A stretch of 64,000 nucleotides of DNA, from assembly GCA_910579175.1 (NCBI GenBank), contig CAJTTB010000007.1, positions 62,001 through 126,000 of the forward strand, in the 5' to 3' direction. This document shows positions 23,618 through 32,169 of this stretch, in pieces (position 1 is the first letter of the stretch; each line of letters begins with the position of its first letter). The position numbers and the translations under genes were made by a program. A model generated the notes under the pieces. That model saw only the letters and a program-made list of their open reading frames with translations. It was not told the origin of the DNA and did not search any database. This stretch comes from an uncultured Oscillospiraceae bacterium (lineage in GTDB: Bacteria; Bacillota; Clostridia; Oscillospirales; Ruminococcaceae).

Positions 23618-24808
23618 ATGGCAGCGTTAAACAAAAAATCAATTGAAGATATTGAGGTTGCTGGCAAAACGGTGCTTGCTCGCTGTGATTTCAATGTACC
23701 ATTAAAAGATGGAGTAATCACCAATGATAAAAGAATTGTAGCTGCATTGCCTACTATTAAATATTTGATTGACCATCAAGCAAAAGTAATCTTGTGTTCT
23801 CACTTAGGTCGTCCAAAAGGGGAATTTAAACCAGAATTTTCTTTGGCTCCAGTAGCTGCAAGATTATCCGAATTGTTGGGCAAAGACGTTGTAATGGCAA
23901 AAGACGTTGTTGGTGAAGATGCAAAAGCAAAAGCTGCTGCATTAAAAGAAGGCGACGTTATGTTATTGGAAAACGTTCGTTATCACAAAGAAGAAACCGC
24001 AAACGATCCTGATTTTGCAAAAAATTTGGCTTCTATGGCTGACATTTATGTCAATGACGCATTTGGCGCTTGTCATAGAGCACATGCATCCACCGCTGGA
24101 GTGGCAGCTTATTTGCCAGCAGTCTGTGGTTATTTGATGCAAAAAGAAATCGCATTTATTGGCGGAACATTAGAAGATCCAAAAAGACCTTTTGTTGCAA
24201 TCTTAGGTGGTGCAAAAGTTTCTGATAAAATTGGCGTAATTACCAACTTATTGGATAAGGTAGATACGTTGATTGTTGGCGGCGGTATGGCTTATACCTT
24301 TATGAAAGCAAAAGGCTATAACATTGGTACTTCTATTTGTGAAGACGACAAAGTGGAATTGGCTGCTTCTATTATGAAAAAAGCAGAAGAAAAAGGCGTT
24401 AATTTATTGATTCCAGTGGACAACCGTATCGCCGATAAATTTGCAGAAGATGCACAATATCAAGATATCAATTCAGATTCCATTCCAGATGGCTGGATGG
24501 GTATGGATATCGGTCAAAAGTCTATTGAGATGTTCTGCAATGCAGTCAAAGATGCAAAAACTGTTATCTGGAATGGTCCAATGGGTGTATTTGAATTCCC
24601 AAATTTTGCAAATGGTACCTTAGCAGTTGCAAAAGCAGTTGCTGATTCTGATGCGATTTCTGTAATTGGTGGTGGTGACTCTGTTGCAGCAGTAACAAAA
24701 TTGGGATTTGCTGATAAAATGAGTCATATTTCTACCGGTGGCGGCGCTTCCTTAGAATATATGGAAGGTAAAGTATTACCAGGTATTGATTGTTTAAATG
24801 CAAAATAA
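23618..24808 (+). CDS. pgk: Phosphoglycerate kinase
   Basis: This 396-residue glycolytic kinase makes ATP and 3-phosphoglycerate from 1,3-bisphosphoglycerate. Motifs include RCDFNVP, the basic substrate patch SHLGRPKG, LLENVRYHKEE, DAFGACHRAHAS, the nucleotide-site GGAKVSDKIG and the C-terminal GGGDSVAAV and STGGGASLE. I chose the second ATG (23618); the first one, at 23609, lies inside the GAAAGGA ribosome site. Codon use is biased as in highly expressed genes. gapA is not adjacent; tpiA and gpmI follow after a 370-base gap. Confidence 0.95.
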   Translation: MAALNKKSIEDIEVAGKTVLARCDFNVPLKDGVITNDKRIVAALPTIKYLIDHQAKVILCSHLGRPKGEFKPEFSLAPVAARLSELLGKDVVMAKDVVGEDAKAKAAALKEGDVMLLENVRYHKEETANDPDFAKNLASMADIYVNDAFGACHRAHASTAGVAAYLPAVCGYLMQKEIAFIGGTLEDPKRPFVAILGGAKVSDKIGVITNLLDKVDTLIVGGGMAYTFMKAKGYNIGTSICEDDKVELAASIMKKAEEKGVNLLIPVDNRIADKFAEDAQYQDINSDSIPDGWMGMDIGQKSIEMFCNAVKDAKTVIWNGPMGVFEFPNFANGTLAVAKAVADSDAISVIGGGDSVAAVTKLGFADKMSHISTGGGASLEYMEGKVLPGIDCLNAK

Positions 24809-24856
24809 GTTTTCTGTCCGTTCAGATAGAACTTGGAGCGATCCAAATAAAAAAAG

Positions 24857-24893
24857 ACGGGGCGGGGTAAAGCCCGTCCCGCTTTTCTTTTAT
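24857..24893 (+). terminator. GC-rich terminator after pgk
   Basis: A very GC-rich hairpin (GGGGCGGG with CCCGTCCC, one G-U pair, short loop) is followed by CTTTTCTTTT. It stands out against the AT-rich surroundings and separates pgk from tpiA. Confidence 0.85.
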
Positions 24894-24932
24894 CAAAAAT
24901 TTGTAAAAATCTCCCACTTTTAAAGTGGTGAA

Positions 24933-25076
24933 ATGAATTGGATAGGTGTATTTGATAGCGATTGTCCTATCAGTATGAGTATTGAGAATGAAGATATGCA
25001 CTTTGTATTTTCAACGCATAAATTGAATAAAACCATGGGACATATGGGGTTCATTTGCTTAGATTTGGTACACTAA
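24933..25076 (+). CDS. Candidate 47-residue small protein
   Basis: An ATG-initiated frame of 47 codons begins MNWIGVFDSDCPISMSI and ends CLDLVH. It has a normal amino-acid mix with six methionines and two cysteines and no signal or membrane segment. Only a poor AGTGGTG stands in for a ribosome site. It could be a small gene, a remnant, or chance; I do not recognise it. Confidence 0.2.
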   Translation: MNWIGVFDSDCPISMSIENEDMHFVFSTHKLNKTMGHMGFICLDLVH

Positions 25077-25082
25077 TACAAT
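25055..25082 (+). promoter_or_regulatory. Candidate promoter of tpiA-gpmI
   Basis: TTGCTT and TACAAT are separated by 16 bases, about 95 bases before tpiA. The site overlaps the end of the 47-codon frame. Confidence 0.35.
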
Positions 25083-25178
25083 CGAATGAGAACCTATTTT
25101 CTGTATTTCGCAAAAAATCCACCTGCTGTATCAACAGTATAACGATATCATTACATGATTTGAAAGAGGTTTATTAAT

Positions 25179-25949
25179 ATGAATAAAAATTTAAGAAAAG
25201 CAATTATTGCTGGCAACTGGAAAATGAATAAAAACAGAGCAGAAGCAAAAACACTTATCGAAGAACTAAAGCCATTGGTGGCAAATGCAGGATGTGAAGT
25301 GGTAATTTGTGTGCCTTTCACCAATTTAGAAACTGCTTTAGCAGCAACAGAAGGCTCTAATATAAAAGTAGGAGCTGAAAACTGTCACTTTGCAAAATCT
25401 GGTGCTTATACTGGTGAAATTTCTGCTGATATGTTGGCTGAAATGGGTGTAGAGTATGTAGTCATTGGTCATAGTGAAAGAAGACAATACTTTGGCGAAA
25501 CCGATACCACAGTAAATTTGCGTACAAAAGCAGCTTTAGAAGCTGGTTTAAAAGTCATTTTATGCGTTGGGGAAATGTTAGAAGATAGAGAAAACAACAT
25601 CACTGAAGAATTGGTTGCACTACAAACTAAAATTGCATTAAAAGATGTCACCAAAGAGCAATTAAAAAATGTAATCATTGCATATGAACCAGTTTGGGCA
25701 ATTGGAACTGGTAAAACTGCAACCGCTCAACAGGCAAATGAAGTATGTTCTTTGATCCGTGCTACCATTGAAAAAGTCTATGATAAAGAAGCTGCTGATG
25801 CGATGACCATTCAATATGGTGGTTCTATGAATGCAGCTAATGCAGAAGAATTAGTGGCTCAACCAGATGTTGACGGTGGATTGATTGGCGGAGCTTCTTT
25901 AAAAGCAGAGGATTTTTCAATTATTGTAAAAGCCGCAACAAACGGCTAA
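25179..25949 (+). CDS. tpiA: Triosephosphate isomerase
   Basis: This 256-residue TIM-barrel enzyme interconverts dihydroxyacetone phosphate and glyceraldehyde 3-phosphate. It starts with IIAGNWKMNKN (catalytic Lys), has VIGHSERRQYF (catalytic His), the AYEPVWAIGTGKTA motif (catalytic Glu plus loop 6) and ends with GGLIGGASL. GAAAGAGG precedes the ATG. It is followed by gpmI after 22 bases, forming an operon. Confidence 0.96.
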   Translation: MNKNLRKAIIAGNWKMNKNRAEAKTLIEELKPLVANAGCEVVICVPFTNLETALAATEGSNIKVGAENCHFAKSGAYTGEISADMLAEMGVEYVVIGHSERRQYFGETDTTVNLRTKAALEAGLKVILCVGEMLEDRENNITEELVALQTKIALKDVTKEQLKNVIIAYEPVWAIGTGKTATAQQANEVCSLIRATIEKVYDKEAADAMTIQYGGSMNAANAEELVAQPDVDGGLIGGASLKAEDFSIIVKAATNG

Positions 25950-25971
25950 TTGATGGGTGGAGGAAATATCA

Positions 25972-27486
25972 ATGAGAAAACCATTGGCTTTAATTATCAT
26001 GGACGGGTTTGGCAAAAATGAATCTGAATACGGAAATGCCATCTTTGCTGCAAACACACCAAATTTAGACCGCTTGATGTCTGAAGGCAAGATGACTTAT
26101 ATTGGTGCATCTGGGTTGGATGTAGGTCTCCCCGATGGTCAAATGGGAAATTCTGAAGTTGGACATACCAATATCGGTGCAGGACGAGTAGTTTATCAAG
26201 AACTGACTAGAATTACAAAAGCAATCAAAGATGGTGACTTTTTCCAAAATCCTGCTTTAGTAAAAGCAATGGACAACTGTAAAGCAAATGGGACAGCGCT
26301 TCATCTAATGGGCTTGTTGTCTGATGGCGGTGTTCACAGTCACAATGAACATTTATATGGCTTATTAAATCTTGCAAAAAAATTTGGTATTGAAAAAGTA
26401 TATGTTCATTGCTTTATGGATGGACGTGATGTTCCTCCAAGTTCTGGAAAAGACTTTGTTGAACAGTTACAGTCAAAGATGAACGAAATCGGAGTTGGAG
26501 AAATCTCCACTGTTATGGGAAGATACTACGCAATGGACCGTGATAATCGTTGGGAACGTGTCGAAAAAGCATATTCTGCTATTGTGTACGGAAAGGGAAA
26601 TGAAGCAACTAGCGCAGTAGAAGCGATGCAACAATCTTATGACGCACAAGTGACAGATGAATTTGTGATTCCAACCGTCTGTAAAAAGGATGCCAATATC
26701 AAGGAACATGACAGCGTTGTATTTTTTAACTTCCGTCCTGACCGTGCAAGAGAAATTACCCGTACTTTAGTAGATGATGCGTTTGATGGCTTTGTAAGAG
26801 AAGGCGGCAGAATACCTGTTTGTTTTGTATGTATGACTCAGTATGATGTTACTATGCCAAATGTAGACGTTGCTTTTAAACCGCAATCTTTATCAAATAC
26901 CTTTGGAGAATATATCAGCCAAAAGGGATTTACACAACTTCGCATTGCAGAAACAGAAAAATATGCACATGTAACATTTTTCTTTAATGGCGGTGTAGAA
27001 GCAACCTTCCAAGGAGAAGATCGCGCTTTGATCAACTCTCCAAAAGTTGCTACTTATGATTTGCAACCCGAAATGAGTGCTTATGAAGTTTGTGACGAAG
27101 TTGTAAAGAGAATTGAGTCTGATAAATATGACGTTATCATCTTAAACTATGCAAACTGTGATATGGTTGGTCATACAGGTGTATTTGAAGCTGCAAAGCA
27201 AGCAGTAGAAGCAGTGGATACTTGTGTTGGAAAGACAGTGGACGCAATCCTTGCAAAAGGCGGTGTGGCATTGATTACAGCTGACCATGGAAATGCTGAT
27301 CAGATGTATGAACCAGATGGTTCTCCATTTACTGCTCATACCACATCACCTGTTCCATTTGTTGTAGTAGGTCTGGATCGCGATTTGAGAGAAGGCGGAA
27401 AATTAGCAGATATCGCTCCAACCATGTTAGAAATTATGGATTTAGAAAAACCCATCGAAATGGATGGCATTAGCTTATTAAAATAA
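25972..27486 (+). CDS. gpmI: 2,3-bisphosphoglycerate-independent phosphoglycerate mutase
   Basis: This 504-residue Mn2+-dependent mutase converts 3- to 2-phosphoglycerate. The start LIIMDGFGKNESEYGNA, the active-site serine in MGNSEVGHTNIGAGR, FMDGRDVPPSSG, VMGRYYAMDRDNRWERV, FFNFRPDRAREITR, and the terminal TADHGNADQM and HTTSPVPFV motifs are complete. I placed the start at ATG 25972, with GGAGG seven bases upstream. In spore formers this enzyme is sensitive to pH through Mn2+ binding, which regulates 3-PGA storage in spores. Eno is not adjacent. Confidence 0.96.
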   Translation: MRKPLALIIMDGFGKNESEYGNAIFAANTPNLDRLMSEGKMTYIGASGLDVGLPDGQMGNSEVGHTNIGAGRVVYQELTRITKAIKDGDFFQNPALVKAMDNCKANGTALHLMGLLSDGGVHSHNEHLYGLLNLAKKFGIEKVYVHCFMDGRDVPPSSGKDFVEQLQSKMNEIGVGEISTVMGRYYAMDRDNRWERVEKAYSAIVYGKGNEATSAVEAMQQSYDAQVTDEFVIPTVCKKDANIKEHDSVVFFNFRPDRAREITRTLVDDAFDGFVREGGRIPVCFVCMTQYDVTMPNVDVAFKPQSLSNTFGEYISQKGFTQLRIAETEKYAHVTFFFNGGVEATFQGEDRALINSPKVATYDLQPEMSAYEVCDEVVKRIESDKYDVIILNYANCDMVGHTGVFEAAKQAVEAVDTCVGKTVDAILAKGGVALITADHGNADQMYEPDGSPFTAHTTSPVPFVVVGLDRDLREGGKLADIAPTMLEIMDLEKPIEMDGISLLK

Positions 27487-27488
27487 AT

Positions 27489-27521
27489 AAAAATGGTTGA
27501 GCAAAAAGCTCAACCATTTTT
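27489..27521. terminator. Bidirectional terminator between gpmI and sigG
   Basis: A 14-base-pair perfect stem (27489-27502 with 27508-27521) with an A5 loop and A/T flanks serves both converging genes. Confidence 0.9.
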
Positions 27522-28291
27522 TAAATTTGTTCTTTGATGTGGTTTAATGCTCCTTTTTCCAAACGAGATACCTGTGCTTGACTGATTCCAATTTCTTCTG
27601 CAACTTCTACTTGCGTTTTTCCCTGAAAGAATCGAAGCATGAGAATATTTTTTTCACGTTCGTTTAAGTTATTCAGCGCTTCTTTAAACATAATTTCACC
27701 CAACCAGTCGCTATCATCACTGTGATCTCCAATTTGATCCATTACATAAATGGTATCTCCACCATCGGAATAGACTGGTTCGTAAAGGGAGACAGGGTCG
27801 ACAATTGCTTCTAATGCCAATACAACGGAGGCTTTATCCATTTCTAACTCTTTTGCAATTTCTTCAATTGTTGGTTCACGGCTCATCTTTTTGGTGAGTT
27901 GTTCTTTGATATTCATTGCCTTATATGCAATATCTTTTAAGGAACGACTCACGCGAATCGTATTATAATCTCTAAGATATCTTCTAAGCTCGCCAATAAT
28001 CATAGGTACTGCATAGGTAGAAAATTTTACACCAACTGTCATATCAAAATTGTCAATCGCTTTCATCAAACCGATACAACCTACTTGAAATAAATCGTCT
28101 AAGTTTTCTCCACGATTGACAAAGCGTTGTATCACGCTTAATACCAGTTTTAAATTTCCATTGATTAATTTTTCTCTGGCTGTTTTGTCTCCTTTATGCA
28201 TTTGTTCTAAATATTCCATTTTTTCTTTTTCTTTTAACGTTTTTAGTTTAGAAGTATTAATACCACAAATTTCTACTTTGTTTATCTGCAT
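27521..28291 (-). CDS. sigG: Forespore-specific sigma factor SigG
   Basis: This 256-residue sigma-70-family protein starts MQINKVEICGINTSKLK, the specific SigG N-terminus. Region 2 has NLKLVLSVIQRF and LFQVGCIGLMKAIDNFD, region 3 has IRVSRSLKDIAYKA, and region 4 has LNEREKNILMLRFFQGKTQ and ISQAQVSRLEKGAL. SigG drives late forespore transcription after engulfment. I chose the internal ATG at 28291, which restores the family N-terminus; an in-frame start 69 bases upstream would add a non-conserved extension. The spoIIGA-sigE genes that often precede sigG are absent here. A SigF/SigG-type promoter lies upstream. Confidence 0.93.
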   Translation of the reverse strand: MQINKVEICGINTSKLKTLKEKEKMEYLEQMHKGDKTAREKLINGNLKLVLSVIQRFVNRGENLDDLFQVGCIGLMKAIDNFDMTVGVKFSTYAVPMIIGELRRYLRDYNTIRVSRSLKDIAYKAMNIKEQLTKKMSREPTIEEIAKELEMDKASVVLALEAIVDPVSLYEPVYSDGGDTIYVMDQIGDHSDDSDWLGEIMFKEALNNLNEREKNILMLRFFQGKTQVEVAEEIGISQAQVSRLEKGALNHIKEQI

Positions 28292-28332
28292 CGTTTTATT
28301 ATCCCTTTTCTTTATTAGAATCTTTCTATTAA

Positions 28333-28363
28333 GAGTATGTGTTGTTTTTTGATACTCCATTCA
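28333..28363 (-). promoter_or_regulatory. Forespore-type (SigF/SigG) promoter of sigG
   Basis: On the minus strand GAATG (28358-28362) and CATACTC (28333-28339) are 18 bases apart. This fits the SigF/SigG consensus GHATR-N17/18-CATNHTA with one mismatch in the -10. The leader to the start codon is about 40 bases, consistent with autoregulation known for SigG. Confidence 0.5.
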
Positions 28364-28525
28364 GTTTTTATCAAAAAGCAGTAGAAATTTTACTGTGATT
28401 ATGATATCATCTAATTAGAAATTCCAATAGAAAAGAAAAAACTCAGCTTAAAAAGCATCGTATAAACGTAGTAGATATACCAATACCAAAGGTGTTCAAA
28501 AGGGTATTCTGTTGAAAAATAGTTA

Positions 28526-29881
28526 TCATTGTAATCCTTTTAACCATGCAGAAAATTGCTCAAGAACCTTGGTGTATAATTCATTATCATCAGCATTGTC
28601 CAAAGATTGCATTTTTGAAAAACCCGTATTGTCTCGCTTTCTTCCGGGCATATCATCAAGTTTCGTCAAATATTTAAAATTGTGATTTCCAATACCAATA
28701 AACTGTATAAAAACATTCATAGTAGATGACTTTCTAATAATTTGGTCAGTTTGTACTTTATCGAAATTTTCTCCATCTGTGATAAAGAGTATAAATATTG
28801 GATCTTCTTCAGCAATTGTAGTCTTTTTTCCAAATTCAAAGAAATTTGTTTTTATGTTTCCATCATTGATAATGGCTTGTAAAACAGGTGCATATTGTGT
28901 CCCGCCCATACGATAACCAGATGTTTGAATCACATTTGTCACATAGTTTTCATAGTTGGAAAGGTTTAAATCGATTAATTTTGTATAGGTATCTTGGAAT
29001 AGATAAATATCAATAGAACCATTATCATCAAAGGTCAACCCTAAAGGGACCAATCTATTCAGTGTATGTTGCACAGTGCCTCTGTAATAGAGATCGTACA
29101 TAGAACCACTATAATCCAAAGCAACTACGACTTTTGCTCGTATAGAAGGAAGATTCACACCACTCTTTTTACTTAAATCAACAACACACTTACTGAGATT
29201 CACAACATGCTTTTTCAGAGTTACTTTATCTTTTGATAAGTTAATCTTTCCCATGATAACCTGCTCTAACTTTTCCTCTTCACTTTCATGACTTACCTGT
29301 TCAACAACAGAATTGATCTGATTTATTTGTTGAAGAGGTGCGTTTTGAGTTGCTGGAGAATCTGATAATATTTCAATGCCGCCAAATTCTTTTAAAAGAG
29401 CAGAAAGCCCCCCATTGAAACCATTTGCGACAGCGGCAATACGCCATTCATTCTTGCGATAAATTTCGATAGATATGATGGCTTTTTCTGCTTTAAAATC
29501 CAAGCCAGATAATTCCATAGAGATTGCATGTTGATTATCTTGAGAGAGAAAAACACAATGCTTTGAAATGGTACCCATAGTACCATTTCCATCAATATTT
29601 ACGGTAAATACCAGTTTTTCAATTTCTAATGGCAATTTGGATAGATTGATATGAAACTCAGCAGAATTTCCATTTGATATGATATTAATTTCCCTGTAAG
29701 GTGATGACGTTTGGTTATAAAATATCATATATCGGTCATCTGAAAGTTTACCCACCTTATCTAAACCAAAACAACAAAAATCATATATATCTGGACCATC
29801 GATGTGCATTTTAACACATAGTTCAGAATTGATATCAATATATTTACTGATTTTATCTCGCATTCCTCGTGAAAAAAGCAT
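28526..29881 (-). CDS. TerD-domain / von Willebrand A fusion protein
   Basis: This 451-residue protein has an N-terminal TerD-like domain (about 20-165, with FCCFGLDKVGKLSDDRYMIFYNQ and IYRKNEWRIAAVANGF). A linker of about 70 residues and a vWA domain (about 245-440) with an intact MIDAS follow: DYSGSM, then a GGTQYAP threonine, then FITDGENFD. This resembles TerF-type or calcium-stress TerD/vWA proteins of tellurite and phage-defence-associated clusters. No terB, terC, terZ or terA homologue lies in the window, so it is an orphan. Its function could be metal-dependent stress sensing. Confidence 0.8.
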   Translation of the reverse strand: MLFSRGMRDKISKYIDINSELCVKMHIDGPDIYDFCCFGLDKVGKLSDDRYMIFYNQTSSPYREINIISNGNSAEFHINLSKLPLEIEKLVFTVNIDGNGTMGTISKHCVFLSQDNQHAISMELSGLDFKAEKAIISIEIYRKNEWRIAAVANGFNGGLSALLKEFGGIEILSDSPATQNAPLQQINQINSVVEQVSHESEEEKLEQVIMGKINLSKDKVTLKKHVVNLSKCVVDLSKKSGVNLPSIRAKVVVALDYSGSMYDLYYRGTVQHTLNRLVPLGLTFDDNGSIDIYLFQDTYTKLIDLNLSNYENYVTNVIQTSGYRMGGTQYAPVLQAIINDGNIKTNFFEFGKKTTIAEEDPIFILFITDGENFDKVQTDQIIRKSSTMNVFIQFIGIGNHNFKYLTKLDDMPGRKRDNTGFSKMQSLDNADDNELYTKVLEQFSAWLKGLQ

Positions 29882-30180
29882 TTGAATACCTCCTGTTGAT
29901 ATTGATAAAAAGTTGTAGAAATTGGACTATTTCTATATAAAATTCTAACATCATATCCAAATAAAGTCAATGAAGTTGAGAGAAAATAACAGTTTATCAC
30001 CAATATGAGATGTTTGATCAGAATCGGTTTTGCAATCATATATAAATAAGGCTTTACAAATTTCAGTCTATGGAGGTGTTTATGATGAACTGATGTAAAA
30101 GCAATCGTTAGTCTTATTGTATTTGACGATCAAAATATTATCCCAAAACTATAATTTTAGGCGAAAAGAAGGAATTTATA
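29882..30180. other. Intergenic region with a duplicated translation-start segment
   Basis: These 299 bases hold no gene. At 30069-30083 there is a 15-base exact match to the ribosome-site region of the small zinc-ribbon gene (31298-31312). It is followed by ATGATGAACTGATGT, which reads like the start of such a gene interrupted by a stop codon. Confidence 0.35.
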
Positions 30181-31209
30181 ATGAAAAGTGCTGTATTTTA
30201 TGGAAAACACAATATGAAAGTAACTGATATGCCAATGCCAAAGATGGGAGAAAAGGATGTACTCATTAAAATTATGGCGTGTGGTGTATGTGGTACCGAT
30301 GTGCATATTTATGAAGGGGACAAGGGATGTGCAGATTGTACACCACCTACGATTTTAGGGCATGAATTTTCTGGTATTGTAGAGCAGGTTGGAACGGCTG
30401 TAAACCACATAAAAGTAGGTGACCGCGTTTGTGTTGACCCAAATGATATTTGTGGTGAATGTGATTACTGTCGTTCTGGTATTGGTCACTTTTGTGAACA
30501 AATGAATGGGATTGGAACAACCAGAGATGGTGGATTTGCTCAATATGCAAGTGTCCCAGCAAAACAAGTTTATAAAATTGCAGATACTACCACATTTGAA
30601 CAAGCAGCGATGGCGGAACCAGTGGCATGTTGTTTACATGGTATTGATATGTGTAATATCATTCCAGCCAGTGTAGTTTTGGTAATTGGTGGTGGTATGA
30701 TAGGTTTGATTATGTTACAGCTTGCTAAATTAGCAGGAGCACATCAAGTTATCCTATTGGAACCAGTTGAATCCAAAAGAGAAGTTGCGAAAAAATTGGG
30801 TGCAGATATTTGTATTGATCCACTTCATACAGATGTCAAAGCGGAATTGTCTGCATGTGGTATTCGCCGTATTCATACTGTCATTGAATGTGCTGGGCTA
30901 ACTACAACCATTGAGCAGGCAATTGATTTGGCTGGCAAACAATCTACCGTTATGATGTTTGGTCTTACCAAACCAGATGACGAAATTGCAATCAAACCAT
31001 TTGAAATCTTTCAAAAAGAAGTGGTGTTAAAATCTTCTTTTATCAATCCATATACACAAGGCAGAGCAATTTCCCTGATTGATTCTCAAAAAATTGATGT
31101 ATCTACGATGATATATGAAGTTTGCAGTTTAGAAACATTGCCAGAAATATTATCTAAACCAGAACTGAGAGCAAAAGGGAAATATATTATCAATCCTTGG
31201 TTGCAATAA
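30181..31209 (+). CDS. Zinc-dependent medium-chain alcohol/polyol dehydrogenase
   Basis: This 342-residue MDR enzyme has catalytic zinc ligands in CGVCGTDVH and GHEFSG, and the structural-zinc lobe in DICGECDYCRSGIGHFC. The Rossmann glycine motif is VIGGGMIGLIM, with LLEP after the second strand, suggesting NAD(H) use. It resembles sorbitol/threonine/sugar-alcohol dehydrogenases. The start ATG has GAAGGAA upstream. It is followed by two small orphan genes, and no sugar transporter is adjacent, so the substrate is open. Confidence 0.85.
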   Translation: MKSAVFYGKHNMKVTDMPMPKMGEKDVLIKIMACGVCGTDVHIYEGDKGCADCTPPTILGHEFSGIVEQVGTAVNHIKVGDRVCVDPNDICGECDYCRSGIGHFCEQMNGIGTTRDGGFAQYASVPAKQVYKIADTTTFEQAAMAEPVACCLHGIDMCNIIPASVVLVIGGGMIGLIMLQLAKLAGAHQVILLEPVESKREVAKKLGADICIDPLHTDVKAELSACGIRRIHTVIECAGLTTTIEQAIDLAGKQSTVMMFGLTKPDDEIAIKPFEIFQKEVVLKSSFINPYTQGRAISLIDSQKIDVSTMIYEVCSLETLPEILSKPELRAKGKYIINPWLQ

Positions 31210-31313
31210 ATTTTTTTATGAAGGTGATACTGAGGTAACTATAAAGAAAGTAGAGCAACATTTTGGATGGCGATAGCAGTTGTATCCATTTTGAATTTAT
31301 GGAGGTGTTTATT

Positions 31314-31538
31314 GTGGACTGCCCAAAATGCGGAAAATATATGCAGGCTGGATTTTTACAAACTGGCAATATGATCGCTTTTAATAAAACAAGACATAAA
31401 ATTTCTTTGAATCCAAAAGAAAAAGAAGATGTGATGATAGCGAAAAAGGCTTTTACCGGAACAGATTTTCATGGATTTATCTGTAAAGAGTGTGGGCTGA
31501 TTGTGTTTGACTATCAAAATACGCTAATAGGATGGTAA
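31314..31538 (+). CDS. Small zinc-ribbon protein (PF20097-like)
   Basis: This 74-residue protein carries CPKCGK at its start and CKECGL near its end, forming one zinc-ribbon, with a GFLQTGN and KTRHKISL middle. The pattern resembles the PF20097/DUF6487 family of small zinc proteins of unknown function. I chose the GTG start at 31314 because GGAGGTG lies six bases upstream; a longer in-frame reading from 31263 has no ribosome site. It is placed between the dehydrogenase and an orphan gene. Confidence 0.6.
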   Translation: MDCPKCGKYMQAGFLQTGNMIAFNKTRHKISLNPKEKEDVMIAKKAFTGTDFHGFICKECGLIVFDYQNTLIGW

Positions 31539-31631
31539 CTTTTCGTTTGTAGAATTGCCTATTGAAGATTAGCAGGTAACTGTATGTCACTCCACACAAA
31601 GATTTTTTCATATTAGATTAGGGGTAACTAT

Positions 31632-32072
31632 ATGACATGGCTTAGACCAAGCGATGATAGAAAGCAAAAATATATAGAATTAAGGTTATACGCACCAAAA
31701 GGCGAAAAAATATTTTTAGATTTTAATCCACTTAAAATTTCTGATAAACCTGATTGGAATCCAGCATGGGAAGAATGGCACTGTTATGTGACACCTTTGC
31801 GAATATACCAACAAGATTATGAGATTTTACTTTATTATTTCCAGAAAATATATCCAATCAAAGATGCCTTTGATGGAACGCTTGAAACTGCTTTTGATGT
31901 TTGTTTCTCCAATTGGATAGGTAAAGATAATTGGCTTCGGATAATTTTTGAAATAGAACAGGAATTGGAAAATATTTCTGATGACAAAAAGCGTTTTTTG
32001 ATGGACTTTCTAAAGTGGTTAAAAGAAGCACTTTGTCATACCTCTATCATTGTTGTGGAGGGTAATTTATAA
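31632..32072 (+). CDS. Hypothetical acidic/aromatic cytosolic protein
   Basis: I do not recognise this 146-residue protein. It begins MTWLRPSDDRKQKYIELR and is rich in tryptophan and other aromatics (EEWHCYVTPL, FSNWIGKDNWLRIIF). It has no signal peptide or membrane segment, and the C-terminal half looks helical. Size and composition recall single-domain immunity-type proteins, but no toxin is visible nearby. The ribosome site AGGGGTAA is close to the ATG, and a related GGTAACT-TATG segment occurs 48 bases upstream. Confidence 0.5.
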   Translation: MTWLRPSDDRKQKYIELRLYAPKGEKIFLDFNPLKISDKPDWNPAWEEWHCYVTPLRIYQQDYEILLYYFQKIYPIKDAFDGTLETAFDVCFSNWIGKDNWLRIIFEIEQELENISDDKKRFLMDFLKWLKEALCHTSIIVVEGNL

Positions 32073-32094
32073 GGGCAATTTTTAAAGTAAAATT

Positions 32095-32131
32095 AAAAAA
32101 AGCAAATTCCTTAAAAGGAATTTGCTTTTTT
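32095..32131. terminator. Bidirectional terminator ahead of adhE 3' end
   Basis: AAAAAAAGCAAATTCCTT pairs with AAGGAATTTGCTTTTTT across a two-base loop. It serves the orphan gene and the converging adhE. Confidence 0.88.
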
Positions 32132-32169
32132 ATTTATCTCATCTTACTGAGTATCTCATTTGATACCGC

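Larger units (their letters stand above)
24894..25178. other. Non-coding stretch between pgk terminator and tpiA
   Basis: Within the 370 bases between pgk and tpiA I see the pgk terminator, a 47-codon frame with weak support, and a candidate tpiA promoter. No structured RNA is obvious. Confidence 0.4.

Noticed and set aside
24809..25178. Structured RNA or riboswitch between pgk and tpiA
   Set aside because: Apart from the pgk terminator and a minor hairpin near 24912-24929, I saw no conserved riboswitch or ncRNA core.
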